Below are positions 1-9,662 of a DNA stretch of 64,000 nucleotides, in pieces. The translations under genes and the position numbers were made by a program. Position 1 is the stretch's first letter; every line of letters begins with the position of its first letter. Under the pieces are notes generated by a model. It was not told the origin of the DNA. It made no database searches and was given only the letters and a program-made list of their open reading frames with translations. This stretch comes from Clostridiaceae bacterium. GTDB taxonomy: Bacteria; Bacillota; Clostridia; Lachnospirales; Lachnospiraceae. The stretch spans positions 152,786 through 216,785 of the forward strand of contig QXXC01000003.1 of the NCBI GenBank assembly GCA_009911305.1. The letters are read 5' to 3'.

Positions 1-449
1 CATGGCATTTATATTTCATATTAGGAAATAACCCGTTCAGTGAGGGAGGCAGGGGCGGCGTCGATAGCGGCCATGGTTCCTATTTTGGCTGAAAGGCTGT
101 TGCAGATAAGCGCCAGAAACCGGCTGTTGGAGAGCAGGGCTTCCCTGTGTTTTTCAATCGAACATACAATGCAGGTCAGTCTTTCGGCGGCTTCCGCATA
201 AATGCTGCCGCTTGGGTGATAAAAGGTGTGATCAATATGATGACGAGTTATTTTCAGGCGTTGGGAAAGGCAGTAAAATCACTGACAATCACAGTTCTGA
301 GAAATGCGGTGCTGTTTATTCCGGGAGTCATCCTTTTGAATCATATTTGGAAGCTGAACGGCGTGATTGCGGCGCAGCCTGTTGTGGAGACGGCTTTGGC
401 GATCATTTGTATGGCCATGTATGTCAGAGACAGGGAGACTGCGCGCTAG
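1..449 (+). pseudogene. MATE efflux transporter remnant (C-terminal part only)
   Basis: Only the last roughly 80 codons (about 200-449) read as a MATE-family multidrug exporter: the stretch contains a TSYFQALGKA-type loop, a hydrophobic helix (NAVLFIPGVILL) and the end motif NGVIAAQPVVE, which are typical of the final transmembrane helices of MATE proteins. The frame is interrupted by a TGA near position 90, and none of the three upstream frames continues a MATE sequence to the window edge. No ribosome site precedes the GTG at 147. I read it as a decayed or truncated copy. An intact MATE gene lies nearby at 2203-3534. A gene entering from the left and broken by one event is also possible. Confidence 0.6.
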
Positions 450-633
450 AGCATGATTCAAACACGTGCTAAGCCTGACCGTATATGACAGAAATCAGGC
501 CGTTTGTTCCTGCATGATTAAACGAACGCTTTTTCAGCCGAAGAAACCGTTATGATATCTGTGCATTCCCGGATTCTTCAGGCGCCTGCCTTTGCGGCTG
601 ATTTTCCGGGAATCTGAAAAAAGGAGGTTTTTT
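450..633. other. Intergenic spacer with an imperfect GAGC-type hairpin
   Basis: A GAGCATG...CACGTGCT dyad follows the MATE remnant at about 450-470 and belongs to the dispersed GAGCRTGTTTGAA palindrome family discussed in the findings. The sequence CTGACCGTATATGACAGAAATCAGG after it could form a second weak hairpin. I see no convincing gene; the ribosome site for the next gene is at 621-626. Confidence 0.4.
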
Positions 634-1104
634 ATGAAAGCAGGGACCATGAACGGCCTGATCGGGGCGAACATGAATGTGAAGCTGGCAGAGACGCCGA
701 TGCGCGTGTACAGCGAGGCAGAGGCAAAGGGCGATACAGGGGCCATGGAACGCGCCATGGGGTATGCAGAGGAATTTTCGCAGAAGGCAAAGGAGTGCAG
801 CGACGAGGCAAAGGAAGCGCTGAAAAGCGAGGCAAAGGAGGAGAAAGAGGAGCGGGAGGCCCTGCTCGAACGGCGCAGGGAGGAAGCGGCGGCGCGGCGG
901 GGTGAGACATCCGGAAGGCTGCCGGAGCCGGTGGATACGGCTGTGATCAGCGAGGATGGAAAGAAGGCTTCACAAGAGGCGGGAGCGCCCGCCGGAACCG
1001 GCGCGGGCGGGCCGGCCGCGCCGGATATCGCGAAGACGTATACGGAGAGCAGAGGCGCAGTGGATATGCAGGCCGCAGAGCCGCAGATTTGCGTGAAAGC
1101 CTGA
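634..1104 (+). CDS. Hypothetical Glu/Lys/Ala-rich protein, 156 aa
   Basis: I do not recognise a named family. The start is ATG 634, chosen because AAGGAGG sits 6-8 bases upstream. Earlier in-frame codons have no ribosome site. Residues 25-90 are rich in Glu, Lys, Ala and Arg (EAKEALKSEAKEEKEEREAL) and should form a long charged coiled coil. The C-terminal third is Gly/Ala/Pro-rich and probably disordered. There is no signal peptide or membrane segment, so it is likely cytoplasmic. It has its own strong terminator (1121-1162) and appears to be monocistronic. The MGLIGANMNVKL-like N-terminus and coiled coil could suit a structural or sporulation-related role, but that is speculation. Confidence 0.65.
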   Translation: MKAGTMNGLIGANMNVKLAETPMRVYSEAEAKGDTGAMERAMGYAEEFSQKAKECSDEAKEALKSEAKEEKEEREALLERRREEAAARRGETSGRLPEPVDTAVISEDGKKASQEAGAPAGTGAGGPAAPDIAKTYTESRGAVDMQAAEPQICVKA

Positions 1105-1120
1105 CAGCCCTGACTGGCAG

Positions 1121-1162
1121 CGCGGCGGGGGATATCCGGAAATGGATCCCCCGCCGCGTTTT
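1121..1162 (+). terminator. Rho-independent terminator
   Basis: CGCGGCGGGGGAT...ATCCCCCGCCGCG is a near-perfect stem of about 13-16 bp with a small loop followed by TTTT. It lies between the rightward hypothetical gene and the leftward MerR gene and serves the rightward gene. Confidence 0.85.
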
Positions 1163-1197
1163 CATGTACTTCCTGAGTATATTTTATTCCATGAATG

Positions 1198-2016
1198 TTA
1201 TCCCATGACAGGTATTTCAATCTGCACAATATAGTCTTCTATCCGCTGTGCGACGGTTTCGTTGATCCCTTTTTCATAGGAAAAGCCGCACAGCTCGATT
1301 CCCTGCCTGCGGGCATGGTCTAAGATGTCACGGTACCGGCCGGGAAGGCCGTCCCATTCCCCTTTGTAAAAGGCTTTTAAATAGTTTCCCTTTGGCTGTA
1401 TATGGAGGCCGTTTTTGTGCCTGAGGAACGGGATCTCAATAAAGAGCCGGGTATAGTCGTCGAAACGGCCGTTTTGCAGGCTGGAGACGGGAATCATGGA
1501 GCCGTAGGAGGCGTCGTGCAGGCGGCCGAGCCGGTACCGGGCCGTTTCGGCTGTGATGAGCTCCACCGCTTTTTCAAAGGTGATGGAACGGTCGATATCC
1601 ACAACCACCAGGCGGCGTTCTTCCTTTTCCACGATGCTGATTTCCGACAGATCCATGCTCAGAAGGGCGTCCATGCTCTGACGATGGCTGTGTAAGGTTT
1701 TCCGGAGAGCGGTCAGGCGCATGAGCTGTACGTCCAGCTCTGCGATCCGCTCCTCAAGGAGGCGCTTCATGGTTTCAGCGGAGCGGTTTTTCATAAAGGC
1801 CTGTATTTCCGCCAGGGGTACGTCCAGCTCCCTCAACAGCAGTATAATCTCCAGGATGGGGCTCTGGTGAAAGTTATAGTACCGGTATCCGTTTTCAGGA
1901 TCCACGGCGGCGGGCTTAAAGAGCCCAATCTCATCATACCACATCAGTGTTTTCTTGTTGATGCCATGCAGAGCGGCGAACTGGCCGATGGTAAGGCGTT
2001 TACTTTTTTTATCCAT
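1198..2016 (-). CDS. MerR-family regulator with GyrI-like effector domain
   Basis: A 272-aa transcription regulator. Residues 6-75 form a MerR winged helix (LTIGQFAALHGINKKTLMWYDEIGLFKP, then the wing NGYRYYNFHQ). A dimerisation coiled coil follows, and the C-terminal ~150 residues resemble the GyrI-like/BmrR drug-binding fold. ATG 2016 is preferred over ATG 2022 because AGGAG lies 7 bases before the former and only 1 base before the latter. It is divergent from the MATE exporter at 2203, and the intervening promoter has a 19-bp spacer carrying a dyad, which is the hallmark of MerR-type activation. It probably senses a small cationic or hydrophobic compound and induces the exporter; the ligand is unknown. 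Confidence 0.85.
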   Translation of the reverse strand: MDKKSKRLTIGQFAALHGINKKTLMWYDEIGLFKPAAVDPENGYRYYNFHQSPILEIILLLRELDVPLAEIQAFMKNRSAETMKRLLEERIAELDVQLMRLTALRKTLHSHRQSMDALLSMDLSEISIVEKEERRLVVVDIDRSITFEKAVELITAETARYRLGRLHDASYGSMIPVSSLQNGRFDDYTRLFIEIPFLRHKNGLHIQPKGNYLKAFYKGEWDGLPGRYRDILDHARRQGIELCGFSYEKGINETVAQRIEDYIVQIEIPVMG

Positions 2017-2062
2017 TTTCATGCTCCTGAAATATTTTTTTAAAAAATGATCCGTTTTTCTA

Positions 2063-2093
2063 TTGACCGTACTGTTACTGTATGGTTTATGAT
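2063..2093 (+). promoter_or_regulatory. MerR-type promoter/operator for the MATE exporter
   Basis: The -35 TTGACC (2063-2068) and -10 TATGAT (2088-2093) are separated by 19 bp instead of 17. The spacer contains the dyad ACCGTAC-N7-GTATGGT. MerR-family activators bind such dyads and untwist the overlong spacer. Its direction and position suit transcription of the MATE gene. Confidence 0.75.
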
Positions 2094-2202
2094 ACGACAT
2101 ACAGGAGACAAATGCAAGCTGCGAATGTAAATGTGCTCCCGGAATCTCCCCGCGCCTGATTTTGTGAGATTTTGGGAGTACAAAAAAAGGAGAAATGAAA
2201 CG

Positions 2203-3534
2203 ATGGGACATGAAAATGTATACGCAAAACCTGTAACGCTTGGGAATATTTTAAAATTTGCCGTTCCGACCATTGCCATGACGGTGTTTATGTCATTTTA
2301 TACCATGGTTGACGGCCTGTTTGTGTCGAATCTGATCGGCACGGACGCGCTTTCGGCGATCAATCTGACAGCCCCTGTCATCCAGCTCGTCACTGCTGTT
2401 TCGGCCATGCTGGCCACCGGCGGGAGCGCGGTGATTATGAAGAAGATGGGGGAGCAGAGGAACCAGGAGGCGATGGAGGATTTTACGTTCCTGATTCTGG
2501 TCAATATTGCGGCGGGAAGCGCCATGTGCATACTTGGATGGCTGGCCATGGGCCCTGTCTTTGCGGGAATGGGCCTGTCTGCGGATGTGGAAAGGTACTG
2601 CGTGGAATATTTGAGCCGCTATCTGGCGTTCACGGTTCCCATCCTGCTGATGAATAACTTTACGCTTTACATGATTGCCAGCGGGAAGGCGGCGCTTTCG
2701 TTTGTCTGCTCCGTGGCGGGCGGCGTCCTCAATATGGCGCTTGACTATGTGTTTATAGCAGAGCTTGATATGGGGATCCGCGGGGCGGCGATCGCGACGG
2801 GCCTGGGGTATTCCGTGACCGCAGCGGCCGGTTTATTTGTCTTTAGCCGCAAAACGGGCCTTCTGCACTTTACGAAGCCGGCGCTGCGCGTAAAGGTCCT
2901 GGCCAGCGCGGCCGCCAATGGATCCTCGGAAATGGCGACGGCGCTTGTGAGCGGGATCATTACCATGATGTTTAACTGGACCATGCTGACCTTTGTCGGC
3001 GAGGACGGCATTGCGGCAGTGACGATCATCATGTATGTGCTGATGTTTGCAAGCTCCCTGTACACAGGCTATTCGTACGGGGTTGCGCCCATGATGAGCT
3101 TTTACTATGGAGAGGGGAACCGTGAGAAGCTGAAAACGCTGATTTTGGTCAGTCTGAAGGTGATTGCATGCATCTCGGTGGTCACGGCCGCAGGTTCGCT
3201 TTTATTAACAGAGCCGCTCGTGTCTGTCTTTTCGCGCCCGGATAATCCGGTATACGGCCTGGCGGTCAGCGGGAACCGGATATGCACAGCCGCGCTCCTC
3301 TTTATCGGGTTTAATATTTTTGCGAGCGGGATGTTTACAGCGCTGTCAAACGGGGTGGTGTCGGCTGTCCTTGCCTTTTCGAGATCGTTTGTGTTTATGC
3401 TGATAACCATGATGGTTCTTCCGCGCATCATGGGAGTGAACGGCGTATGGCTGGCGACGCCGGCGGCCGAAATCATGGCTTTAGGCCTGTCTGCCTTCAT
3501 GTTTGTGAGATACAGGAAGAGGTACGGGTATTAA
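2203..3534 (+). CDS. MATE family multidrug/Na+ (or H+) antiporter
   Basis: A 443-aa polytopic membrane protein with about 12 hydrophobic segments, matching the usual MATE length. Recognisable signatures include the N-terminal FAVPTIAMTVFMSFYTMVDGLFV helix region, GTDALSAINLTAP, and the mid-protein QLV-type and GVLNMALDYVFI segments (the NxxLDYxFI pattern is standard in MATE proteins). ATG 2203 is preceded by AAAAAAGGAG about 10 bases upstream. It exports cationic drugs or metabolites from the cytoplasm by ion antiport. It is divergent from a MerR regulator that probably activates it. Substrate cannot be predicted. It is followed by a short spacer with a GTGTTTGAAAC dyad. Confidence 0.9.
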   Translation: MGHENVYAKPVTLGNILKFAVPTIAMTVFMSFYTMVDGLFVSNLIGTDALSAINLTAPVIQLVTAVSAMLATGGSAVIMKKMGEQRNQEAMEDFTFLILVNIAAGSAMCILGWLAMGPVFAGMGLSADVERYCVEYLSRYLAFTVPILLMNNFTLYMIASGKAALSFVCSVAGGVLNMALDYVFIAELDMGIRGAAIATGLGYSVTAAAGLFVFSRKTGLLHFTKPALRVKVLASAAANGSSEMATALVSGIITMMFNWTMLTFVGEDGIAAVTIIMYVLMFASSLYTGYSYGVAPMMSFYYGEGNREKLKTLILVSLKVIACISVVTAAGSLLLTEPLVSVFSRPDNPVYGLAVSGNRICTAALLFIGFNIFASGMFTALSNGVVSAVLAFSRSFVFMLITMMVLPRIMGVNGVWLATPAAEIMALGLSAFMFVRYRKRYGY

Positions 3535-3665
3535 AGTGTGTTTGAAACGCGCTCCGGGGCCGGTTTTTCTGCTTAACAATGCGTTACATATCCGCTATAA
3601 TAAAAGAGCAAAACAACAGAGGATAATTCGGGCTGCCTGAACAGTTGCGAAAGGGGATGTATGGC

Positions 3666-4283
3666 TTGAAAAGGACGAAAAGAAAAATCTGGCTGTGGCT
3701 GCTGCCAGCGGTGGCGGCGGCGCTTGTATGCTGTATATGGGCATATTTGCTGCGGGGAAGCAGGCGGATCCGCGCAGAACGGGATATTCTGCCGGATGAG
3801 ATGGTATTTTATAATCAGCTCGACGGGCGGTGGAAGGAGGACAGGCTGGGCGCGTCAGGATATGATATGGAGTCTTCGGGATGTCTGACGACCTGCATTG
3901 CAATGATCACAGGGCTGCAGGATGTCCCGCAGTCCTTTGATCCGGGTGAGCTGAACGCGCTTTTTTCGGATGAGCAGTGCTATGACGCGGAGGGCAATCT
4001 CCAGTGGGGAGAGGTTGAGCGGGCGCTGTCGGTTACGGCTGTCCGGCGCGGGCCGATGGAGGGCAGGGAGCTGGAGGAGCTTTTGCTGGAAGGCGTATAT
4101 CCGATCGTGCGGGTCCGGATGCATGGGCTGGGGGCATACCACTATGTGCTGCTTGTGGGGAGCTGCGACGGGGAATTTTTATGTATTGATCCGCTGAACC
4201 GGGAGAAGAAGCTGTTGGGGCTTTCCGGATTTGGGAACCGCATCTACGCGGTCCGGTATCTGGAGGAAGGGAAGGGGCGTTAA
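3666..4283 (+). CDS. Membrane-anchored C39-like peptidase domain protein
   Basis: A protein of about 205 aa. An N-terminal basic stretch and one hydrophobic helix (IWLWLLPAVAAALVCCIWAYLL) form a signal anchor. The outside part resembles the peptidase C39-like fold (PF13529): YNQLDGRWKEDRLG near the start, ESSGCLTTCIAMI with the likely nucleophile Cys, and GAYHYVLLVG carrying the likely catalytic His, with an Asp in CIDPLN. I chose TTG 3666, 8 bases after AAGGGGA; ATG 3657 directly abuts that ribosome site. Related proteins cleave peptides or are inactive cell-surface proteins. It stands alone, without a bacteriocin exporter or precursor beside it. Confidence 0.7.
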   Translation: MKRTKRKIWLWLLPAVAAALVCCIWAYLLRGSRRIRAERDILPDEMVFYNQLDGRWKEDRLGASGYDMESSGCLTTCIAMITGLQDVPQSFDPGELNALFSDEQCYDAEGNLQWGEVERALSVTAVRRGPMEGRELEELLLEGVYPIVRVRMHGLGAYHYVLLVGSCDGEFLCIDPLNREKKLLGLSGFGNRIYAVRYLEEGKGR

Positions 4284-4761
4284 ATACGGGAGATTTTAAA
4301 AAAGAAAACGGTGGTTTGGATATGGATTTCAAAACCGCTTTTACAACGATGGATTGCTCATGATTCACTTACCTTATGCATATATTAATTGCAAGATACA
4401 TTTCTTTTTCATAAAATTCTTTTTCATAAAACAAAAATTTATCCTTGTCTGGTATTATTCAAATCCTGATATGTAACATTGCATCGCCCTCCTTTCTTTC
4501 GTCTGGAGGGCTGCTTGAACCCTCCGCAAAATACAAGAGGGGGAAGCCGCCTTTGGCTCTATGAATTCCCCTCTGACCAAAGGGCCGCGCGCACGGGATT
4601 TCCCGGGGGTGGCGGCGCCAAACCACATTTTCAGCGGTCTGTGTGTATCGCGAAGCGTGTTACCGGGCACAGGGCACAGCCTGGCAGGGGTGTGAACCGC
4701 GTTGCAGTTCAGCCTTTGGGCTGAACCGTAACAAATATTTTGATTACTGCCTGTATATATA
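4284..4761. other. Long intergenic region with hairpins, no supported gene
   Basis: The first ~200 bp are AT-rich and featureless. A GCCCTCC...GGAGGGC hairpin lies near 4487-4511 and a GTTCAGCC-TTT-GGGCTGAAC hairpin near 4707-4725. The GC-rich stretch 4540-4700 is open in two frames but has no ribosome site and no recognisable protein. It may be a decayed gene or an untranslated RNA; I cannot decide. Confidence 0.4.
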
Positions 4762-4836
4762 TTGACAATACATATATTAAATAGTAAAATATTGCCATAA
4801 AATAAAACAAAAGAGACATGGCTTTTGTTTTATTTT
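4762..4836 (+). promoter_or_regulatory. Promoter and 5' hairpin leader of the flagellin gene
   Basis: TTGACA (4762-4767), a 17-bp spacer and TAAAAT (4785-4790) form a near-consensus sigma-A-like promoter. Immediately after the predicted start lies a perfect 15-bp inverted repeat (4799-4813 and 4822-4836; AAAATAAAACAAAAG and its complement, 8-nt loop) ending in a T run. The same promoter-hairpin arrangement precedes the BMP lipoprotein at 6752. The hairpin could protect the mRNA 5' end or act as an attenuator. Confidence 0.7.
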
Positions 4837-4948
4837 TATGCAGAAAAATGTTTTACCAAAGAGCTTAAGCAGATCGTAAGACAGATTTCGCAGGAACACA
4901 GTTCCAAAATAATAAAGAAAATGTAGAGAGGTTGGGAGAAAGAGAGCG

Positions 4949-6460
4949 ATGATAATCCAGCATAATTTGCTTGGCGCGAACTCGCGCCGGAATTTGGACA
5001 AAAACAAAGGAAAGATCCAGAAAAGCCTTGAGAAGCTGTCCTCAGGTTATCGGATTAACCGTTCTGCGGACGACGCGGCGGGCCTGGCGATATCAGAAGG
5101 GCTGCGCCTGATCATCCAGGGAACGGAACAGGCGGAGCGCAACGTTATGGACGGAGTCGGGCTGATACGCACGGCCGATGGCGCGATGGAGGAGATCAGC
5201 GCCATGCTCCAGAGAGGCTATCAGCTCAGCGCCCAGGCTGCCAACAGCACATATAATGAGACGAGCCGTTCCGCGATGCAGGCGGAGCTCGACGAGCTCC
5301 GGGATGAGATAGGAAGAATCACGGAGAATACGGAATTTAACGGGATCCCTCTTTTGAAAAGCGATGTCGGACAGAGCAGCGGCAGCGCAGTCATCGGCCC
5401 GCAGACGGGGCTTCCGGCCTGGGTAAAAACAGGGGCGTCCCTGGCAAGCGGGCAGCAGGTGGAGACATATGAGACAACGGAAAGTTATAATATAATAGAC
5501 ACGTCGAATAATACGGTTGTCGGAAGCGGAACCCAGACCGTTAAGCATGCCGCCGCATCCATCGATTTCAGCGCCCTGACTCCGGCAAACAAAAGCGAGC
5601 TTCTGGAAAAAGGAGGGAAAGGGTTTTACAATACCTGCTTCACATGCGATAATCATTACAGCATTAAATTTGTCCCGGGGACAGGCTCCAGCTTCAAACA
5701 GGACGGGAGCCACTACATCTATGAAATCGGGATTGACAACGTAAATACCGGCGAGGATCTGGTCAATGCGATTGTTGACGGCGTGGGAGGAAAGGGAGCG
5801 CAGGGAATACCCGGAAGCCCGTTAAGCCATTACACGAAATTTGTTCCGGACGCGACGGATAAAAATGTGCTGTGGATTTATGATAACCGCTCGTCTGAAC
5901 CGAGCTCTGCTTACACGCCCCCGGTTCAGAGCCCGCAGACAGTAAGCTGGACCAGTTGGACAGGCGCCGGCGCAGGGACAGGAAGCACGAATGCCCAGAC
6001 TCACAGAGGCAGCGGGAAATTCGGTTCAGGCATTGCCTATGCGCCCGGCTCGATCATCCCGATCAAAGGGGATCTCACATTACAGATCGGCCCCTCGGAA
6101 GAAGAGACGCTGCAGATCATCCTTCCCGGCACGCACGAGAAGCTTCTGGGGATCAGCGACGTTTCGGTCCTGACGCAGAAACTGGCCAATGACTCCATGG
6201 GAAAATTTGAAAAGGCGATCCGGTATCTGAACGAGGAGCGCGGCCGGATGGGTTCTTACCAGAACCGCCTGGAGCATACGCACCGCTCTCTGGGCGTGAA
6301 TCATGAAAATTTATCCTCCGCGGAAAGCCGCATCCGCGATACGGATATGGCAAAGGAGCTCATGGAGTACACGAAAGAGGAGATCATTTCCCAGAGCGCT
6401 CAGTTTATGCTGTCGCAGGCAAATGTGATCCCGCAGCAGGTGCTCAGGCTTCTGGCGTAG
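4949..6460 (+). CDS. fliC: Flagellin
   Basis: A 503-aa flagellin. The N-terminal D0/D1 domain is complete (MIIQHNLLGANSRRNL start, LSSGYRINRSADDAAGLAIS, then the coiled coil to about residue 140 with NTEFNGIPLL), and so is the C-terminal D0 (YQNRLEHTHRSL, MAKELMEYTKEEIISQSA, LSQANVIPQQVLRLLA). The central 260 residues are Ser/Thr/Gly-rich and variable, as expected for the exposed D2/D3 part. The start follows GAGAGGTTGGGAG. It is monocistronic behind a strong TTGACA promoter with a hairpin leader rather than an obvious flagellar sigma-D promoter. No other flagellar or chemotaxis gene is in the window, so assembly depends on genes elsewhere. A secreted, non-motility flagellin-like protein is an alternative. 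Confidence 0.92.
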   Translation: MIIQHNLLGANSRRNLDKNKGKIQKSLEKLSSGYRINRSADDAAGLAISEGLRLIIQGTEQAERNVMDGVGLIRTADGAMEEISAMLQRGYQLSAQAANSTYNETSRSAMQAELDELRDEIGRITENTEFNGIPLLKSDVGQSSGSAVIGPQTGLPAWVKTGASLASGQQVETYETTESYNIIDTSNNTVVGSGTQTVKHAAASIDFSALTPANKSELLEKGGKGFYNTCFTCDNHYSIKFVPGTGSSFKQDGSHYIYEIGIDNVNTGEDLVNAIVDGVGGKGAQGIPGSPLSHYTKFVPDATDKNVLWIYDNRSSEPSSAYTPPVQSPQTVSWTSWTGAGAGTGSTNAQTHRGSGKFGSGIAYAPGSIIPIKGDLTLQIGPSEEETLQIILPGTHEKLLGISDVSVLTQKLANDSMGKFEKAIRYLNEERGRMGSYQNRLEHTHRSLGVNHENLSSAESRIRDTDMAKELMEYTKEEIISQSAQFMLSQANVIPQQVLRLLA

Positions 6461-6506
6461 CAACCCAATATTTCGGGACAGTTCCTTACAGCCTGCCGTT
6501 CATGTA

Positions 6507-6644
6507 GCCGGAGCCAGGTTCCCTATCCATAAGGAACCCGTAGAAAACCGCCGGCGCTTAGCGAGGTCTTTTCGAGATTAGCGTCCGCTGCGCTTTTCTC
6601 CGAGCGGGAGCGGGGTTCCGTTGGATAGGGAACCTGGCTCCGGC
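6507..6644. repeat. 138-bp palindromic element, copy 1
   Basis: A perfect 23-bp outer inverted repeat (6507-6529 and 6622-6644) is extended inward by GGAACCC/GGGTTCC. The interior carries GTAGAAAACCGCCGG, GGTCTTTTCGAG and CGCTGCGCTTTTCTC. The same interior, in opposite orientation, occurs at 11703-11823. The element can fold into one large cruciform or RNA hairpin and may also act as the flagellin terminator. Confidence 0.8.
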
Positions 6645-6751
6645 GGCCCTCTCACGCTCGATCATTTCCAACAGACATCCTGTAACAGTTCAGACAACCT
6701 CCGGACCGCTGCAGCATCCTCCATTTCTTTTCACAATTTTCAACAAAAATA

Positions 6752-6828
6752 TTGACAACCCCCCATAGAAAATAGTACAATATTCCCATGAAATAAAACA
6801 AAAAGGCATTACTTTTTTCGTTTTATTT
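6752..6828 (+). promoter_or_regulatory. Promoter and 5' hairpin leader of the BMP/ABC transporter operon
   Basis: TTGACA (6752-6757), 18-bp spacer, TACAAT (6776-6781), then a hairpin with arms 6791-6805 and 6812-6828 (AAATAAAAC... / ...GTTTTATTT) ending in T7. Both the hairpin sequence and a following AAAAACGTTTTACC block (6843-6856) match the flagellin leader at 4762-4857, although the coding sequences are unrelated. Confidence 0.7.
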
Positions 6829-6910
6829 TTTTAACCAAAAGGAAAAACGTTTTACCTAAGGCTTTTTGCCGAAGTTAAAGGGTTTTCCACACAAAAAGGA
6901 GGAGATTGAT

Positions 6911-8050
6911 ATGAGAAGAAAAGTTGTAAGCGTGATGCTTGCTGCCGCGATGTGCGCCAGCATGACAGCCTGCGGCGGCGGTTCCAGCGCTCCGGCTGAG
7001 TCCAAGGCCGAGACGCAGGCCCCGGCGGCAGAGGGCGGGGAAGCGCAGGCTCCGGCCGAAGGCGGAGAGGCCAAGGAGGGCGGGAGCTCCGGCGCCGCAG
7101 TCCGTGTCTGCGTCGTTTACACGGGCAACTTAGGCGACAAGAGCTACAACGACTCCTGCAACATGGGCGCGCAGAAGGCGGTCGAGGATTTCGGCATTGA
7201 GCTCAAGAGCCTGGAGGGAACCACGGCTGAGGAGTGGGAGGCAAACCTGGTTGCAGCCTGCGAGGAGGGCTATGATCTGATCATCGGCGCATCTTCAAAT
7301 ATCGCGGACTACATCACAGAGCACGGCCCCAATTACCCGGATACGAAGTTCGCTGTCATTGACACCACCGTGGATCTTCCGAACGTGGAGTCCATCAGCT
7401 TTGCGCAGAATCAGGGTTCTTTCCTGGCCGGCGCGGCGGCGGCTTTATTTACGCAGAAGACAGACATCAAGAATGTAAACGAGGAGCATATCATCGGCTG
7501 GGTAGGCGGCATGGATATTCCGGTGCTGCATGACTTCTATACCGGCTATGAGCAGGGCGCGAAGTACGTGGATCCGGACATCCAGATCCTTCAGGCATTT
7601 GCAGGCACATGGACAGACCCGTTAAAGGGCAAGGAGCTGACTCTTGCACAGTACGAGCAGGGCGCGGATATCGTTATGAACGTAGCGTCCGGCACGGGCG
7701 TGGGCATCCTTGAGGCCGCAAAGGAAGCAGACAAGTATGCCATCGGCGTGGATTTGGATCAGGACAAGGATCAGCCGGGCCATGTTCTTACTTCCATGGT
7801 GAAGAGAGTGGACAATGCATGCTATCTGGTTATTGAATCCGTAGTAAACGGCACCTTCGAGGGCGGTTCCACGAAGTATCTGTCCCTGACGGAAGGCGGC
7901 GTCAGCCTGACAGATTTCTCTGTTATGAAGGAAGCTCTCGGCGATCAGTTCCCGCAGGATATCGTTGATACATGCGAGGAACTCGCGGAAAAGATTAAAT
8001 CCGGTGAGATCGTGGTGGAAAACTACGAGGGATTCGGACCGCAGGCATAA
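6911..8050 (+). CDS. BMP-family nucleoside-binding lipoprotein
   Basis: A 379-aa solute-binding lipoprotein of a nucleoside ABC importer. The signal peptide ends in the lipobox MTAC (Cys21), followed by an Ala/Glu/Gly linker to about residue 60 that tethers it to the membrane. The BMP (PnrA/Med) domain follows: VCVVYTGNLGDKSYND, IIGASSNIADYI, SISFAQNQGSFLAGAAAALFT, and YAIGVDLDQDKDQPGHVLTSMVKRVD, the last being a family signature. The ATG follows AAAGGAGGAG. It is the first gene of the operon with an ATPase and two permeases. A terminator at 8072-8110 separates it from them, which should make it the most abundant product. BMP proteins of this type bind purine nucleosides. Confidence 0.92.
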   Translation: MRRKVVSVMLAAAMCASMTACGGGSSAPAESKAETQAPAAEGGEAQAPAEGGEAKEGGSSGAAVRVCVVYTGNLGDKSYNDSCNMGAQKAVEDFGIELKSLEGTTAEEWEANLVAACEEGYDLIIGASSNIADYITEHGPNYPDTKFAVIDTTVDLPNVESISFAQNQGSFLAGAAAALFTQKTDIKNVNEEHIIGWVGGMDIPVLHDFYTGYEQGAKYVDPDIQILQAFAGTWTDPLKGKELTLAQYEQGADIVMNVASGTGVGILEAAKEADKYAIGVDLDQDKDQPGHVLTSMVKRVDNACYLVIESVVNGTFEGGSTKYLSLTEGGVSLTDFSVMKEALGDQFPQDIVDTCEELAEKIKSGEIVVENYEGFGPQA

Positions 8051-8071
8051 TCGACGGGCGAGTGAAAGAGA

Positions 8072-8110
8072 GGGCAGGGGGTCTGGGAAACCGATCTCCT
8101 GCCCTTTTTT
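8072..8110 (+). terminator. Intra-operon terminator after the binding protein
   Basis: GGGCAGG...CCTGCCC stem with inner GGTC/GATC pairing and a TTTTTT tail lies between the binding-protein gene and the ATPase gene. It probably lets only a fraction of transcripts continue to the transporter genes. Confidence 0.8.
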
Positions 8111-8126
8111 CTGAGAGGGTGAGCGA

Positions 8127-9658
<1,532 letters not shown>

Positions 9659-9662
<4 letters not shown>

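Noticed and set aside
4479..4724. 81-codon open frame upstream of flagellin
   Set aside because: No ribosome site and no protein-like composition; it spans hairpins.
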